Origin: an uncultured Erythrobacter sp.
Lineage (GTDB): Bacteria > Pseudomonadota > Alphaproteobacteria > Sphingomonadales > Sphingomonadaceae
NCBI RefSeq assembly: GCF_947497915.1
Contig: NZ_CANMIJ010000001.1
Coordinates: 1,237,611-1,301,610 of the forward strand
Direction of reading: 5' to 3'
DNA: 64,000 bases
Shown here piece by piece: positions 1 through 9,084 of this stretch. The notes beneath the pieces are model-generated. The model was not told the origin of the DNA. It saw only the letters and a program-made list of their open reading frames with translations, and did not search any database. How positions within the stretch are numbered: position 1 is the stretch's first letter; each line of letters opens with the position of its first letter. The translations under genes were made by a program, and so were the position numbers.

Positions 1-2
1 AC

Positions 3-353
3 GATCCACGTGCGACTGTCATGCAAAAGACAGTGCGCGAAGTTTTCGAAGCTCTGAACGTCAAAGACCCCGTGTTCGAAACTGCGCTTGCGTTGGAAGA
101 AATGGCTCTTAACGACCCGTATTTCCAAGAGAAAAAGCTGTTCCCGAACGTCGATTTTTATTCGGGCGTCATTCTCTCGGCGATTGGTTTCCCAACGACC
201 ATGTTCACCGCACTCTTCGCCTTGGCCCGCACGGTGGGCTGGGTTGCGCAGTGGAACGAAATGATCTCCGATCCAGCTCAGGTTATCGGTCGTCCGCGTC
301 AACTCTACACAGGGCCGACGCAGCGCGATTACGTGCCGCTTAGCAACCGCTAA
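3..353 (+). CDS. gltA: Citrate synthase, C-terminal part (5' truncated by window edge)
   Basis: Frame open from the window start ([16 protein letters not shown]...), C-terminal citrate synthase sequence ([42 protein letters not shown]). Confidence 0.95.
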   Translation, partial: DPRATVMQKTVREVFEALNVKDPVFETALALEEMALNDPYFQEKKLFPNVDFYSGVILSAIGFPTTMFTALFALARTVGWVAQWNEMISDPAQVIGRPRQLYTGPTQRDYVPLSNR

Positions 354-369
354 GACTGGTGAAATTTTT

Positions 370-416
370 AGGGCGGTGTCCGAGTGGTCCGAATTACGGT
401 CCGTCGGCACCGCCCT
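370..416. terminator. Hairpin between convergent gltA and the HK-like gene; possible terminator
   Basis: AGGGCGGTG ... CACCGCCCT inverted repeat (9 bp arms) in the convergent gap; flanking T-runs are weak. Confidence 0.5.
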
Positions 417-447
417 AACTGTATCTGAAGCCTCGGCTTAGATAAAA

Positions 448-1854
448 TCAGTCGGCAGCTGGCAAGCTCAAAGTAAAGTCTGCGCCTGGGGCATCAACGT
501 TGTCCGATGCGTTGGTAACAGTCAGATCGCCATCCATCGCCAAAGCCAATTTGCGGGAAATATAGAGCCCTAGACCAGAACCCTTGTCGGCACCGCCATT
601 GCTGTCCCTGCCCAGTCTTTCAAACTTGTCGAATATCGTTTTAGCCTGTTCGGCGCTTACGCCAGCCCCTTGATCCGACACCGAGATTGAGACGATCCCA
701 GCATAACTGGCCTCAGTCGCAACGGTGACGACGCTGCATTCGGGGGAATAGGCAACAGCGTTTCCGATTAGATTGATAAGAATTTGGAGAACACGGCGGA
801 ATTCCGCTCGTGCAACGATCTTCTCACCTTCATCGACTAGCTCAAGCGTGATTGAGCGTGCTTGCGCTCTAACGCCCAAAATTCCCGCAGCACGTTTGGC
901 TGCATCGCCTAGGTCAACGCGTTCCTTGATCGTCTTGAAATTGGCTGCTTCAACCACTTCGAGATCGGCAAGATCATCGAGCATCCCGGAAAGATGCTGG
1001 CCGGCTGCGGCGATATTGCCTGCATATTCGCTATATTCGTTGCGTAGCGGGCCAGCGAGCTTGGCGCGAACAGTTTCCGCATTGGCAATGATCCGCGCGA
1101 TAGGTTGCCGTAAAACAGGCGTCAAAGCGCTTCCGATCAGACGTGTCTGCGCTCCGTCATGCACGGTTTCGCTCTCGGGTGCTTCGTACACTGGCTCATC
1201 TGCGATCAAAAGCAGCTCAAATCCTCGCGGTGTTTCGCTAGCAGGGCCAATCGGCAGCAGACGCACGCGCCACGCCCTCTCGGAACCGGCAAAAGTGCAC
1301 GCTGCGCCATCGAGCAGGCGCCAATGCAATGGCTGTTGATGCGCGATCCCCGGCAGCGTCACGTAGTTTGTCCAAACCTCGCCCGGCGACGCGGCAACAG
1401 CCTCTTGCAAATCTGCAGTGTCCGCCGAAAGCGCATCGAGCAGTTGCAGGCGCTGGGATGGATCAAGCCGCGCGGTCACTTCCGCTGCTGCACGGTCAAT
1501 CGTGTCGAGCCGCGCAGCCATCTCGCGCGTGGAGGCGGGGTTCGCAGGGCTTCGTTGCCAGTTCTCGACGATCAGTTCGCAGCCGCCCCCTGCCTCCGCA
1601 TCAAGCGGGTGGATACGCACAAAGCCGCTGATATCTTCGGCCCCGTCATAGGCATTGAATTCGCGGGCAATGCGCAGTCCCATTTCACGGGTCTGCTGAA
1701 CCAGATCGAGCAATTCCGGCACCGCAAGCACACCCGGCATTGCACCGCCGCAGTTCTCCTGAAGCTCGGCAAGCAGATCGTCCGCTGTAATCAGGCGATC
1801 CTGATCATCAGTAAGACCGCGCGCAGCCATAAGGGTGTCGGGACGCTCCATCAT
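448..1854 (-). CDS. Histidine-kinase-like protein with intact HATPase_c motifs but no His in the HisKA H-box
   Basis: C-terminal N-box (INLIGNAVAYSP), G1 (DQGAGVS), F-box (FDKFERL) and G2 (GSGLGLYIS) present; the H-box equivalent reads TPVLRQPI. Confidence 0.85.
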   Translation of the reverse strand: MMERPDTLMAARGLTDDQDRLITADDLLAELQENCGGAMPGVLAVPELLDLVQQTREMGLRIAREFNAYDGAEDISGFVRIHPLDAEAGGGCELIVENWQRSPANPASTREMAARLDTIDRAAAEVTARLDPSQRLQLLDALSADTADLQEAVAASPGEVWTNYVTLPGIAHQQPLHWRLLDGAACTFAGSERAWRVRLLPIGPASETPRGFELLLIADEPVYEAPESETVHDGAQTRLIGSALTPVLRQPIARIIANAETVRAKLAGPLRNEYSEYAGNIAAAGQHLSGMLDDLADLEVVEAANFKTIKERVDLGDAAKRAAGILGVRAQARSITLELVDEGEKIVARAEFRRVLQILINLIGNAVAYSPECSVVTVATEASYAGIVSISVSDQGAGVSAEQAKTIFDKFERLGRDSNGGADKGSGLGLYISRKLALAMDGDLTVTNASDNVDAPGADFTLSLPAAD

Positions 1855-1860
1855 ATCGCC

Positions 1861-2829
1861 CTAGAACGCACCGCGCGGTTTGGCCTGTTTCAGCACGGCT
1901 GCGGCGCGGGCAGGCTCAATCGCGGCAATTCCGGCAGGCAATCGATCTGCGGGTTTTAAGAGTATGAACTGCCGCTCGATGGCATCCGGCGATAGACCAG
2001 CTGCGCGCAGGCTAAGCGCGAGGCGTGCCGCTTGGCGTTCATGACAGGCAAGGACTGCCAGTTCGCGAGGCTGCTTCGCCATGGTTGAAAGCGCGCTGAC
2101 GAATAGTGCCAATCCCGCATGTTCAAGCTCAAGAGCTGCGACAGCACCGCCTTTCATGGAGGCCGTCAATCGGGCGAGAAGGCCAATGCGGCTCGCCCCT
2201 TCATCGTAACGCCCTTTGAGTTGAGCGATTGAGGGAGCGAGTGCAGGATCACCTTTGCCAATGGCTTCCCATCGCTTGATCACGGCATGAAACAGTTCTG
2301 CGGGCAACTCCGAGAGTGGCAAATCCATCCGGCGTTGGCTCTGGATAAAGCGTGATTGCGCAGCAAGCGCCAACATTGCAATTTCAGCCGTCCCTGGCCG
2401 ATCAGAAGCGATCAGCTCCTGCATTAGCGGGCTGATGATTGGATCGATTGATGCGCGATGCTCAAGCCGCTCAGATAGATGCGCCTCCATCGCCAAAGCA
2501 TAGCAATAGCTCAACACGACACTGTCACTAGTCAGCGCGTAAGACAATTGATCAAGAGTCGCTGTATCGGCTGCGGGCTTCGCAGAGCCGGCTTTTGCCG
2601 CGAGCAATTGAGCGGCAAGGGAGTTCAGCATGCCTCGAATACGCGCGACAATAGCATCGCTCACGAGGGTATGGCCGGAATTGGCGAGCATATGGGTAAG
2701 CACAGGCGGAACCCCGCTAAGGGCGTTGTCACCGCGCGCCAACTCATCTGCGAGGATCAGCTCGACATCGATCGCCTTTTCCGGCGGTATGGAGCGGGGA
2801 TCGTTCCCCTCTGTCGCCTTTTTGCTCAT
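1861..2829 (-). CDS. Conserved hypothetical alpha-helical protein (possibly DUF2336-like, unverified)
   Basis: Complete ORF, 6 nt upstream of the HK-like gene on the same strand, likely the same operon. Confidence 0.7.
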   Translation of the reverse strand: MSKKATEGNDPRSIPPEKAIDVELILADELARGDNALSGVPPVLTHMLANSGHTLVSDAIVARIRGMLNSLAAQLLAAKAGSAKPAADTATLDQLSYALTSDSVVLSYCYALAMEAHLSERLEHRASIDPIISPLMQELIASDRPGTAEIAMLALAAQSRFIQSQRRMDLPLSELPAELFHAVIKRWEAIGKGDPALAPSIAQLKGRYDEGASRIGLLARLTASMKGGAVAALELEHAGLALFVSALSTMAKQPRELAVLACHERQAARLALSLRAAGLSPDAIERQFILLKPADRLPAGIAAIEPARAAAVLKQAKPRGAF

Positions 2830-2851
2830 TTCGATGCCTTTAAAAGGCCCC

Positions 2852-4060
2852 TTACTTGCCCGCGAAAGGATTGGTCAGACTTTTGCCAACCAAGGCTTGC
2901 GCAAGCGCCAATAGGCCCAGCACAGCTAGACCTTCGCTCAAGATGCCATAAGCGGCACAAACCGTCAGACCCGCAAGGTGCAACGCGCGGTCGTTCCAAA
3001 ATGGGGCGACGCCGGGCGCAGAATTACGCTCGGCCAAGCGTAAGAGGCCCATCGTAAGGATAGGCAATGCGATGATCGCCGCGGGTTGCGAAATGAAAGC
3101 TATACAAAGAGACATGACGGCAAGAATGTCTGTTATCGCGCTAATATTTCTCGATATTAGTGACTGTTTTTTGGCCCCATCAAGGGCAAGACAAGCATGA
3201 CTTACAATTCTGGTGAAAGCAGCCAGCAGCGCGCCGAACGTCGCCAGCGCCAATCCGGTCACGACGTAGTGATACGAGACCAGAAGGGCCGCGATTGCCG
3301 CCGCAACCACCGCGAGAATGCTGGGAACTAATGGCCCCTGCGCGATCCACTTGGCCCCGCCCAACCTGACCACTTTCCCGGCAATTGCTGCAATCGGCCC
3401 TGACCAACGATTTCGCGGCATGGCATCATCCAGCATTGCGTCCTCGCGCAGTGCAAGCTGACCATGATCTTTCGCCAGAACCCAATCAGTCTCGGCCATT
3501 TCGTCAAAATCAATTGGAATTGTCTCTGTTTGCGATTGCAATGCGAGCCTGAGAAGCAAGGATGAAACTTCGCCATCAGGCGGCAGGTCGGCGAGTTTCT
3601 GTGCAACCGCAGCGCGGAACACTGCGATCCCGGCCCAGCAGCGGGTTGCATCAATGCGTTCAAAATCCGCCGGATACGCCTCGGTCAGATCGCTCCCAGC
3701 CTCAATCGTGAATACGGCTTTGCTGAGTTTACCTCCCTCCACCATCAATCTGCGTGCGACTTTTGCATCGGCAACCAAGCCGTCCAATATCATAACTAGG
3801 GTTTCATCGGTTCGCAGGAGAGAAACCAGCTGGAGCGAGCTCTTGATCGCATGAAATTCGCCGCCGCTTGCTTCTATGCCGCGTTGCAATTCAATAATCT
3901 CAGGTGTTGGTGCATCGCAAAGGCATATTATCCGCTCGCAGCCCGCAGAGCGCGCAAGGTCAACTTGCCACGAAAGCACGCTGCGGCCGCAAAGCTCCAT
4001 TTCGGCGCGCAGTTCACCTGCGATGGTGCGCTTACGGGCTGACAGCAATGCCGTGTTCAA
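2852..4060 (-). CDS. Membrane protein with an N-terminal domain resembling a nucleotidyltransferase/GT-A fold and C-terminal TM helices
   Basis: Complete ORF (TTG start); N-terminal VLSWQVDLARSAGCERIICLCDA pattern; several C-terminal hydrophobic segments. Confidence 0.7.
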   Translation of the reverse strand: MNTALLSARKRTIAGELRAEMELCGRSVLSWQVDLARSAGCERIICLCDAPTPEIIELQRGIEASGGEFHAIKSSLQLVSLLRTDETLVMILDGLVADAKVARRLMVEGGKLSKAVFTIEAGSDLTEAYPADFERIDATRCWAGIAVFRAAVAQKLADLPPDGEVSSLLLRLALQSQTETIPIDFDEMAETDWVLAKDHGQLALREDAMLDDAMPRNRWSGPIAAIAGKVVRLGGAKWIAQGPLVPSILAVVAAAIAALLVSYHYVVTGLALATFGALLAAFTRIVSHACLALDGAKKQSLISRNISAITDILAVMSLCIAFISQPAAIIALPILTMGLLRLAERNSAPGVAPFWNDRALHLAGLTVCAAYGILSEGLAVLGLLALAQALVGKSLTNPFAGK

Positions 4061-4195
4061 AGCGGATGATCCTTCGAGATGCGCCAGTAATTTGAACGCA
4101 GCTCGACGCTAGGCGTGAAGCAGCAAAGGCATCAAGCGGTGACTTGTGCAAAAGGCCAGAGTTTGAGAGAGACAGCGCGTCAATTGCGCTGGAAT

Positions 4196-4495
4196 TCAGG
4201 CTGAAAACCGTGCCAGAACAGCCTCGATATCGCGGATCGCAGCCGGTTCACCGGGCGCCGATGAAAGCGCATTCTCTGCTGCAAGCAACAATTCTTCGGA
4301 ATGGAAGCTGGCGGCCAGACCTTTGATGCGCATTGCTGCAACGTTCCAATTGCCGTCGCAACGCGAACGTTTAAGCAGATCAAGCTGCTTCTGTGCACTC
4401 TCTACGAATGCCCCGCGCAGCTCGTGCATCAACGCCGGATCGTCGCCCGCCGCCGCCGCTAAAGTCGCGTCCAATGCTCCATTTTCATAAGCCAT
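4196..4495 (-). CDS. HPt-like protein without the canonical His
   Basis: MAYENGALDATLAAAAGDDPALMHELRGAFVESAQKQLDLLKRSRCDGNWNVAAMRIKGLAASFHSEELL...; HPt-like helical pattern with AMRIKG in place of AHxLKG. The upstream ATG at 4513 is an alternative start. Confidence 0.65.
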   Translation of the reverse strand: MAYENGALDATLAAAAGDDPALMHELRGAFVESAQKQLDLLKRSRCDGNWNVAAMRIKGLAASFHSEELLLAAENALSSAPGEPAAIRDIEAVLARFSA

Positions 4496-4564
4496 GAAGC
4501 ACGCATAAAGCACATAGGGTTAAAGCGGGGTTTATACTCAGCCCGTCTGTGGTATCTAACCATC

Positions 4565-7114
4565 ATGACCAAACGCAATCACATCATCCGCGCCGTAGGG
4601 CCAAAGATCGCTGACGAAACAGTTGAGCCCATGGGAATGGAAGAAGACATCGTAGGTAGCGAGACGGAAACGGACTATGCCGATTACGAATATCTTGAAG
4701 AGGAAGCCGAAACCGTAGCTCCACGCTTCGGGTGGGTACTGCCTGCATTGGCATTGGCCATCGTTGTTGGCTGGACCGCACTCTATGGCTGGGCGATGCG
4801 TGCCGAGCTAGCGACTGCTGCCAGTGCAAGTCCCACGCAATGGACCCGCTGGATCATTGATTGGTCGGTTCCTGTATTGCTCGTTGCGGTTATCTGGTTG
4901 ATTGCCATGCGGAATTCGCGGGCTGAAGCACAGCGTTTCGCGGACACAGCCTCCTTGCTCAGCCATGAAAGTGCTCAGCTTGAAACCCGCCTCAACGTGG
5001 TGAACCGCGAATTGAGCGTTGCGCGGGAATTCCTCGGCGCTCAATCGCTCGAATTGGAATCGCTGGGCCGGATCGCCAGCGAAAAATTGACGACCCACGC
5101 CTCTGATCTGCAAAAACTTATCAAAACCAATGGCAAACAGGTGGACCGTATTGGTAGCGCAAGCGAAACTGCCCTTGATAATATGACCCGCCTTCGCGAT
5201 GATTTGCCAGTCGTCGCCAATTCTGCGCGTGATGTATCCAATCAGGTTGGAAATGCAGGCAGAACTGCACAGGAACAGCTCGGTAAGCTGGTTTCAGGCT
5301 TTGAACGGCTCAATCAATTTGGCAGCGCAAGCGAAACGCAGGTTGCAGCCCTCGGTGAAAAAGTCGGCGCGACGCTTTCCGGTTTTGAAGATCAACTGAG
5401 CCAAATCGAAGGTTTGGTTTCCAGTCGTTATGCCGACCTTCAAACCGAAGCCACGAATTACCGTGCTGAAATCAGCGCAGCAGAAGAGACCGCTTTGGCC
5501 GCGATGAAAGACCGGGTCACGATGTTGCAAAGCGAGACGAAGGCTGTCTCGCACAAGCTGCGTGACGCAGAGATCGGTGCGATGGAGCAATTGCGCGCTT
5601 CAAAATCCCGACTTGGCGATGAAGTCACCGCGATGGTCGAATCGCTTGATCGCCTCGATCAGAAAGCCGTCGACGCGGCACAAGTGCGGATCAAAGAGCT
5701 ACAAGCGGAAGCCGCCCGTTTCGATGATGTGCTTGCGAAAAGGGACGCCCGCTTCCTTGAGGAAATGGAGCGCCGTCAGGCTGGCTTTGAAACCCGCGAA
5801 GCTCAGGCAACCGAAGTGCTCGCCCAGCGTCTGGCTGACCTCGATGAGGCTATTGCCGAGCGCCGTGAGGCTCAAACTGCGGACACAGAAAAGCTCGTTG
5901 CGCAAAGTTTGACTATGACTGAGCAACTCGATGAACTTGGCGCTTTGATCAGCAAGATTTCGGCACAGGGCAGCGAAACGCGCGAGAGCCTGACTGCAGG
6001 GCTCGATGAGCTTGATACCCATCTTGTGGCGAAGCGTGCTGCCTTGGCAGAAACGGAGACGCAGCTTGCAACACTGACCGAAGCGGGCGTTCGTTTGCTT
6101 GAGATCATTCAGTCCGGTGCGCAGCATAGCCGCGAAGACCTGCCTCAAGCGATCAAGGTCGCTGCAAGCGAGCTAGGAGCCGTTGAGACACGCGCAGCTG
6201 CGCTGAGCGGCGTGATGTTCCGCACGAGCCAACAAGGCAACGATTTGAGCAACTACCTGATGAAAACTCAGGAAACGATCTCGGAAACGGATAGCTCGAT
6301 TGAGCAACTGCAAACCAAACTTAGCCAACAATCCGAAGACACGCTGGCCAAACTTCAAGGGCTTCGTTCTGGCTTTGCTAAATTGTCGAATGAAAGCGAG
6401 AGCTTTGCAGGCGAAACTCAAGACGCATTGCGTGATGCGTTAGAGAAGTTGGAATCGGCGACAAAGGCGACCTTCACCGCACTAGAAGAAGGCACGCGCG
6501 ATAAATTGAATACGCTGGCTGAAGGCATCAGCAGCGATGCCGTTGAAGCGCTCGAACGTTCGCTGCGCACCCAAAGCGCCGAGACTATTGGAAAGCTGGA
6601 ACAAGCCGCCGCGCATGCGTCCGGCGTCGGGCGCGAAGCAACCGTTCAATTGCGCGATCAGCTATCCAAAGTGAATGAGCTGACTGGCAATCTTGAACAG
6701 CGCATTTCGCTGGCGCGCGAAAAAGCGGAAGAGCAGGTGAACAACGATTTCGCCCGCAGAATGTCGCTTATCACGGACAGCCTGAATTCGAGCGCGATCG
6801 ACATCACAGGCGCGCTATCCACCGAAGTCACCGATACGGCATGGGACGCCTATCTAAAGGGTGATCGGGGTATCTTTACGCGCCGCGCAGTGCGGCTCAT
6901 CGACAATGGTGAAGCCCGCGAAATCGCTGATCTGTATCAACGCGACGACGTATTCAAAGCGAATGTCAGCCGCTTTATCCATGACTTTGAAAAGATGCTG
7001 CGTTCGATGCTTTCCACCCGCGATGGCAACGCTCTCGGCGTGACCGTCCTTGGATCGGATATGGGTAAGCTTTACGTTATACTCGCCCAATCGATTGAGC
7101 GGTTCCGCAATTAA
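4565..7114 (+). CDS. 849-aa protein with two N-terminal TM helices and a very long coiled coil
   Basis: Long uninterrupted ORF; hydrophobic segments VLPALALAIVVGWTALYGWA and WIIDWSVPVLLVAVIWLIA followed by roughly 600 aa rich in Ala/Glu/Gln/Leu. Confidence 0.85.
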   Translation: MTKRNHIIRAVGPKIADETVEPMGMEEDIVGSETETDYADYEYLEEEAETVAPRFGWVLPALALAIVVGWTALYGWAMRAELATAASASPTQWTRWIIDWSVPVLLVAVIWLIAMRNSRAEAQRFADTASLLSHESAQLETRLNVVNRELSVAREFLGAQSLELESLGRIASEKLTTHASDLQKLIKTNGKQVDRIGSASETALDNMTRLRDDLPVVANSARDVSNQVGNAGRTAQEQLGKLVSGFERLNQFGSASETQVAALGEKVGATLSGFEDQLSQIEGLVSSRYADLQTEATNYRAEISAAEETALAAMKDRVTMLQSETKAVSHKLRDAEIGAMEQLRASKSRLGDEVTAMVESLDRLDQKAVDAAQVRIKELQAEAARFDDVLAKRDARFLEEMERRQAGFETREAQATEVLAQRLADLDEAIAERREAQTADTEKLVAQSLTMTEQLDELGALISKISAQGSETRESLTAGLDELDTHLVAKRAALAETETQLATLTEAGVRLLEIIQSGAQHSREDLPQAIKVAASELGAVETRAAALSGVMFRTSQQGNDLSNYLMKTQETISETDSSIEQLQTKLSQQSEDTLAKLQGLRSGFAKLSNESESFAGETQDALRDALEKLESATKATFTALEEGTRDKLNTLAEGISSDAVEALERSLRTQSAETIGKLEQAAAHASGVGREATVQLRDQLSKVNELTGNLEQRISLAREKAEEQVNNDFARRMSLITDSLNSSAIDITGALSTEVTDTAWDAYLKGDRGIFTRRAVRLIDNGEAREIADLYQRDDVFKANVSRFIHDFEKMLRSMLSTRDGNALGVTVLGSDMGKLYVILAQSIERFRN

Positions 7115-7395
7115 GCTGGCACGCCGCCCGGCGGCTTTGGCAAGATGTCGAAAACTTCGATACCGATCCAGCCATAGTTGAAATTGAGGACGTAAAGCGT
7201 GGTCAATATGATTGCGATAATCGTTGCCCGCACCATCAATTTACGAGGCCGAAAGTTCACCGGCGCGCTCTCAGCTTGTCCGGGCACGGTTTCCTGACCT
7301 GCTTCACCCGCTGTTTTGACACCGAATGGCAGCATAATGAACGCTGTCATCACCCAAATCAGGAAATAGACTGCGAGGATTGACGTCCACTCCAT
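7111..7395 (-). CDS. DUF1467 family membrane protein
   Basis: Two-TM protein with MEWTSILAVYFLIWVMTAFIMLPFGVKT; overlaps the rnj end by 1 nt. Confidence 0.85.
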   Translation of the reverse strand: MEWTSILAVYFLIWVMTAFIMLPFGVKTAGEAGQETVPGQAESAPVNFRPRKLMVRATIIAIILTTLYVLNFNYGWIGIEVFDILPKPPGGVPA

Positions 7396-9062
7396 TACTT
7401 GGAGCCTTCGCGAACTCGGCCGGGCATGATCACGCGAACCTGCGGGCTTTTACCGGCCCACCGCCGCGCAGCACGGCGGGCCGCGAGACGTGCGGCTTCA
7501 TGCACAGCGGCAGGATCCTGGGCATCGCGGCCCTTCAACTTGCCGATTGCCTTCAGAATGTCTTCCTGCGTTTCTTCGATGAATTCGGGCATGTCTTCAT
7601 CGAGCGGTAGACCAATGGCCTCAATCGCCGGACGCTCGCCGCGGATAAGGGCAACAACCATCACGCCCTCGCCAGAAATACGACGGCGCATTGTAATCGC
7701 TTCACCGTCAGCGGGTGCAATAATGTCTCCATCAAGCACAAGCCGCCCGTGCCGCACTTGCGCAATCCGTCCGGGATCGCCGGGCGCGAGCCTTACGATA
7801 TCGCCGTTCGATTGGACGACATTGTGCGGGATGCCTGATGCTTTGCCGACCTTGGCTTGCTCACGCATGTGACGGATTTCGCCGTGTACAGGGACGAGCA
7901 CTTCGGGTTGCAGCCACTCATAAAGCGCTTCCAATTCGGGCCGTCCCGGATGGCCAGATACGTGGATCATGCTTTGGCGATCCGTAACCATCGTCACGCC
8001 CTTAGCCGCGAGCATGTTTTGAATTTTGCCAATAGAGATCTCGTTGCCGGGGATTTGTCGTGATGAAAACAGCACGACATCGCCGCTAACAAGCTCCAAC
8101 TGGTGGTTGCCGTCCGCGATGCGAGAGAGCGCCGCGCGAGGCTCACCCTGACCGCCGGTTGCAACGATCATCACCTCGCCGCGTGGCAAGCTCATCGCGG
8201 TGCGGAAATCGACCGTTTGCGGGAAGTCTTCGAGATAGCCGTTGTCTTGTGCGACTTCAATGATCCGGTCGAGCGAACGACCCGCCACACAGACCTGACG
8301 CCCGGTTTCGCGCGCGACTTCGCCAAGCGTTTGCAGCCTTGCGACGTTGCTGGCGAAAGTTGTGACGAGCACGCGTTTGCCGGAATGCTTCGCAACCTCT
8401 TCCATCAGGCCTCGATGAACTGCGCCTTCCGATCCCGAAGGGTTGGGATTGAACACATTGGTGCTGTCGCAAACCAGCGCATGGACACCGTCTGCGCCGA
8501 TTTCACGCAGTTCTTCCTCTGTCGTTGGCTCACCGATGATCGGCTCTTCGTCGAGTTTCCAATCGCCAGTGTGAAATATCTTGCCATATGGCGTGTCGAT
8601 CAGCAGCGCATTGCCCTCTGCAATGGAGTGCGCAAGCGGCAGATATTCGACAGTGAACGGGCCGATATCAATCTTGCCATGATCATCATTGATAGTGTTG
8701 AGTTCGACTTTCCCGAGAAGGCCTGCTTCCTCAAGCTTGCGCGCAACCAAATCAGCCGTGAAAGGCGTTGCGTAAAGCGGCACGCCCAATTCGCCCGCGA
8801 AATACGGGACTGCGCCGATATGGTCCTCATGCGCATGGGTAAGGACGATGCCGAGCAGATCTTTTGTACGCTCCTCGATAAACTCCAAATCGGCAAAGAC
8901 GAGATCCACACCGGGATATTCATTGCCCGAAAACGTCATGCCCAGATCGACCATCAGCCACTTGCCATCGCAGCCGTAGAGATTGACGTTCATGCCAATC
9001 TCACCCGATCCGCCAAGCGCGAGGAAAAGGAGTTCGTTTTCGGGGGTAAAGTTCTTTTTCAC
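7395..9062 (-). CDS. rnj: Ribonuclease J
   Basis: Metallo-beta-lactamase/beta-CASP motifs (HAHEDHIGA, SGHPGRPELEALYEWLQPEVLVPVHGE). The start is set at GTG 9062 (VKKNFTPENELLFLALGG) because the ATG at 9131 would overlap coaX. Confidence 0.93.
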   Translation of the reverse strand: MKKNFTPENELLFLALGGSGEIGMNVNLYGCDGKWLMVDLGMTFSGNEYPGVDLVFADLEFIEERTKDLLGIVLTHAHEDHIGAVPYFAGELGVPLYATPFTADLVARKLEEAGLLGKVELNTINDDHGKIDIGPFTVEYLPLAHSIAEGNALLIDTPYGKIFHTGDWKLDEEPIIGEPTTEEELREIGADGVHALVCDSTNVFNPNPSGSEGAVHRGLMEEVAKHSGKRVLVTTFASNVARLQTLGEVARETGRQVCVAGRSLDRIIEVAQDNGYLEDFPQTVDFRTAMSLPRGEVMIVATGGQGEPRAALSRIADGNHQLELVSGDVVLFSSRQIPGNEISIGKIQNMLAAKGVTMVTDRQSMIHVSGHPGRPELEALYEWLQPEVLVPVHGEIRHMREQAKVGKASGIPHNVVQSNGDIVRLAPGDPGRIAQVRHGRLVLDGDIIAPADGEAITMRRRISGEGVMVVALIRGERPAIEAIGLPLDEDMPEFIEETQEDILKAIGKLKGRDAQDPAAVHEAARLAARRAARRWAGKSPQVRVIMPGRVREGSK

Positions 9063-9084
9063 GTAATCTCTATTCTGATAAAAT

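Noticed and set aside
448-1854. Kinase considered as an RpfC-type DSF receptor for the RpfF-like gene
   Set aside because: No TM input domain, receiver or HPt domain, no acceptor His, and it lies 45 kb away; nothing links the two.
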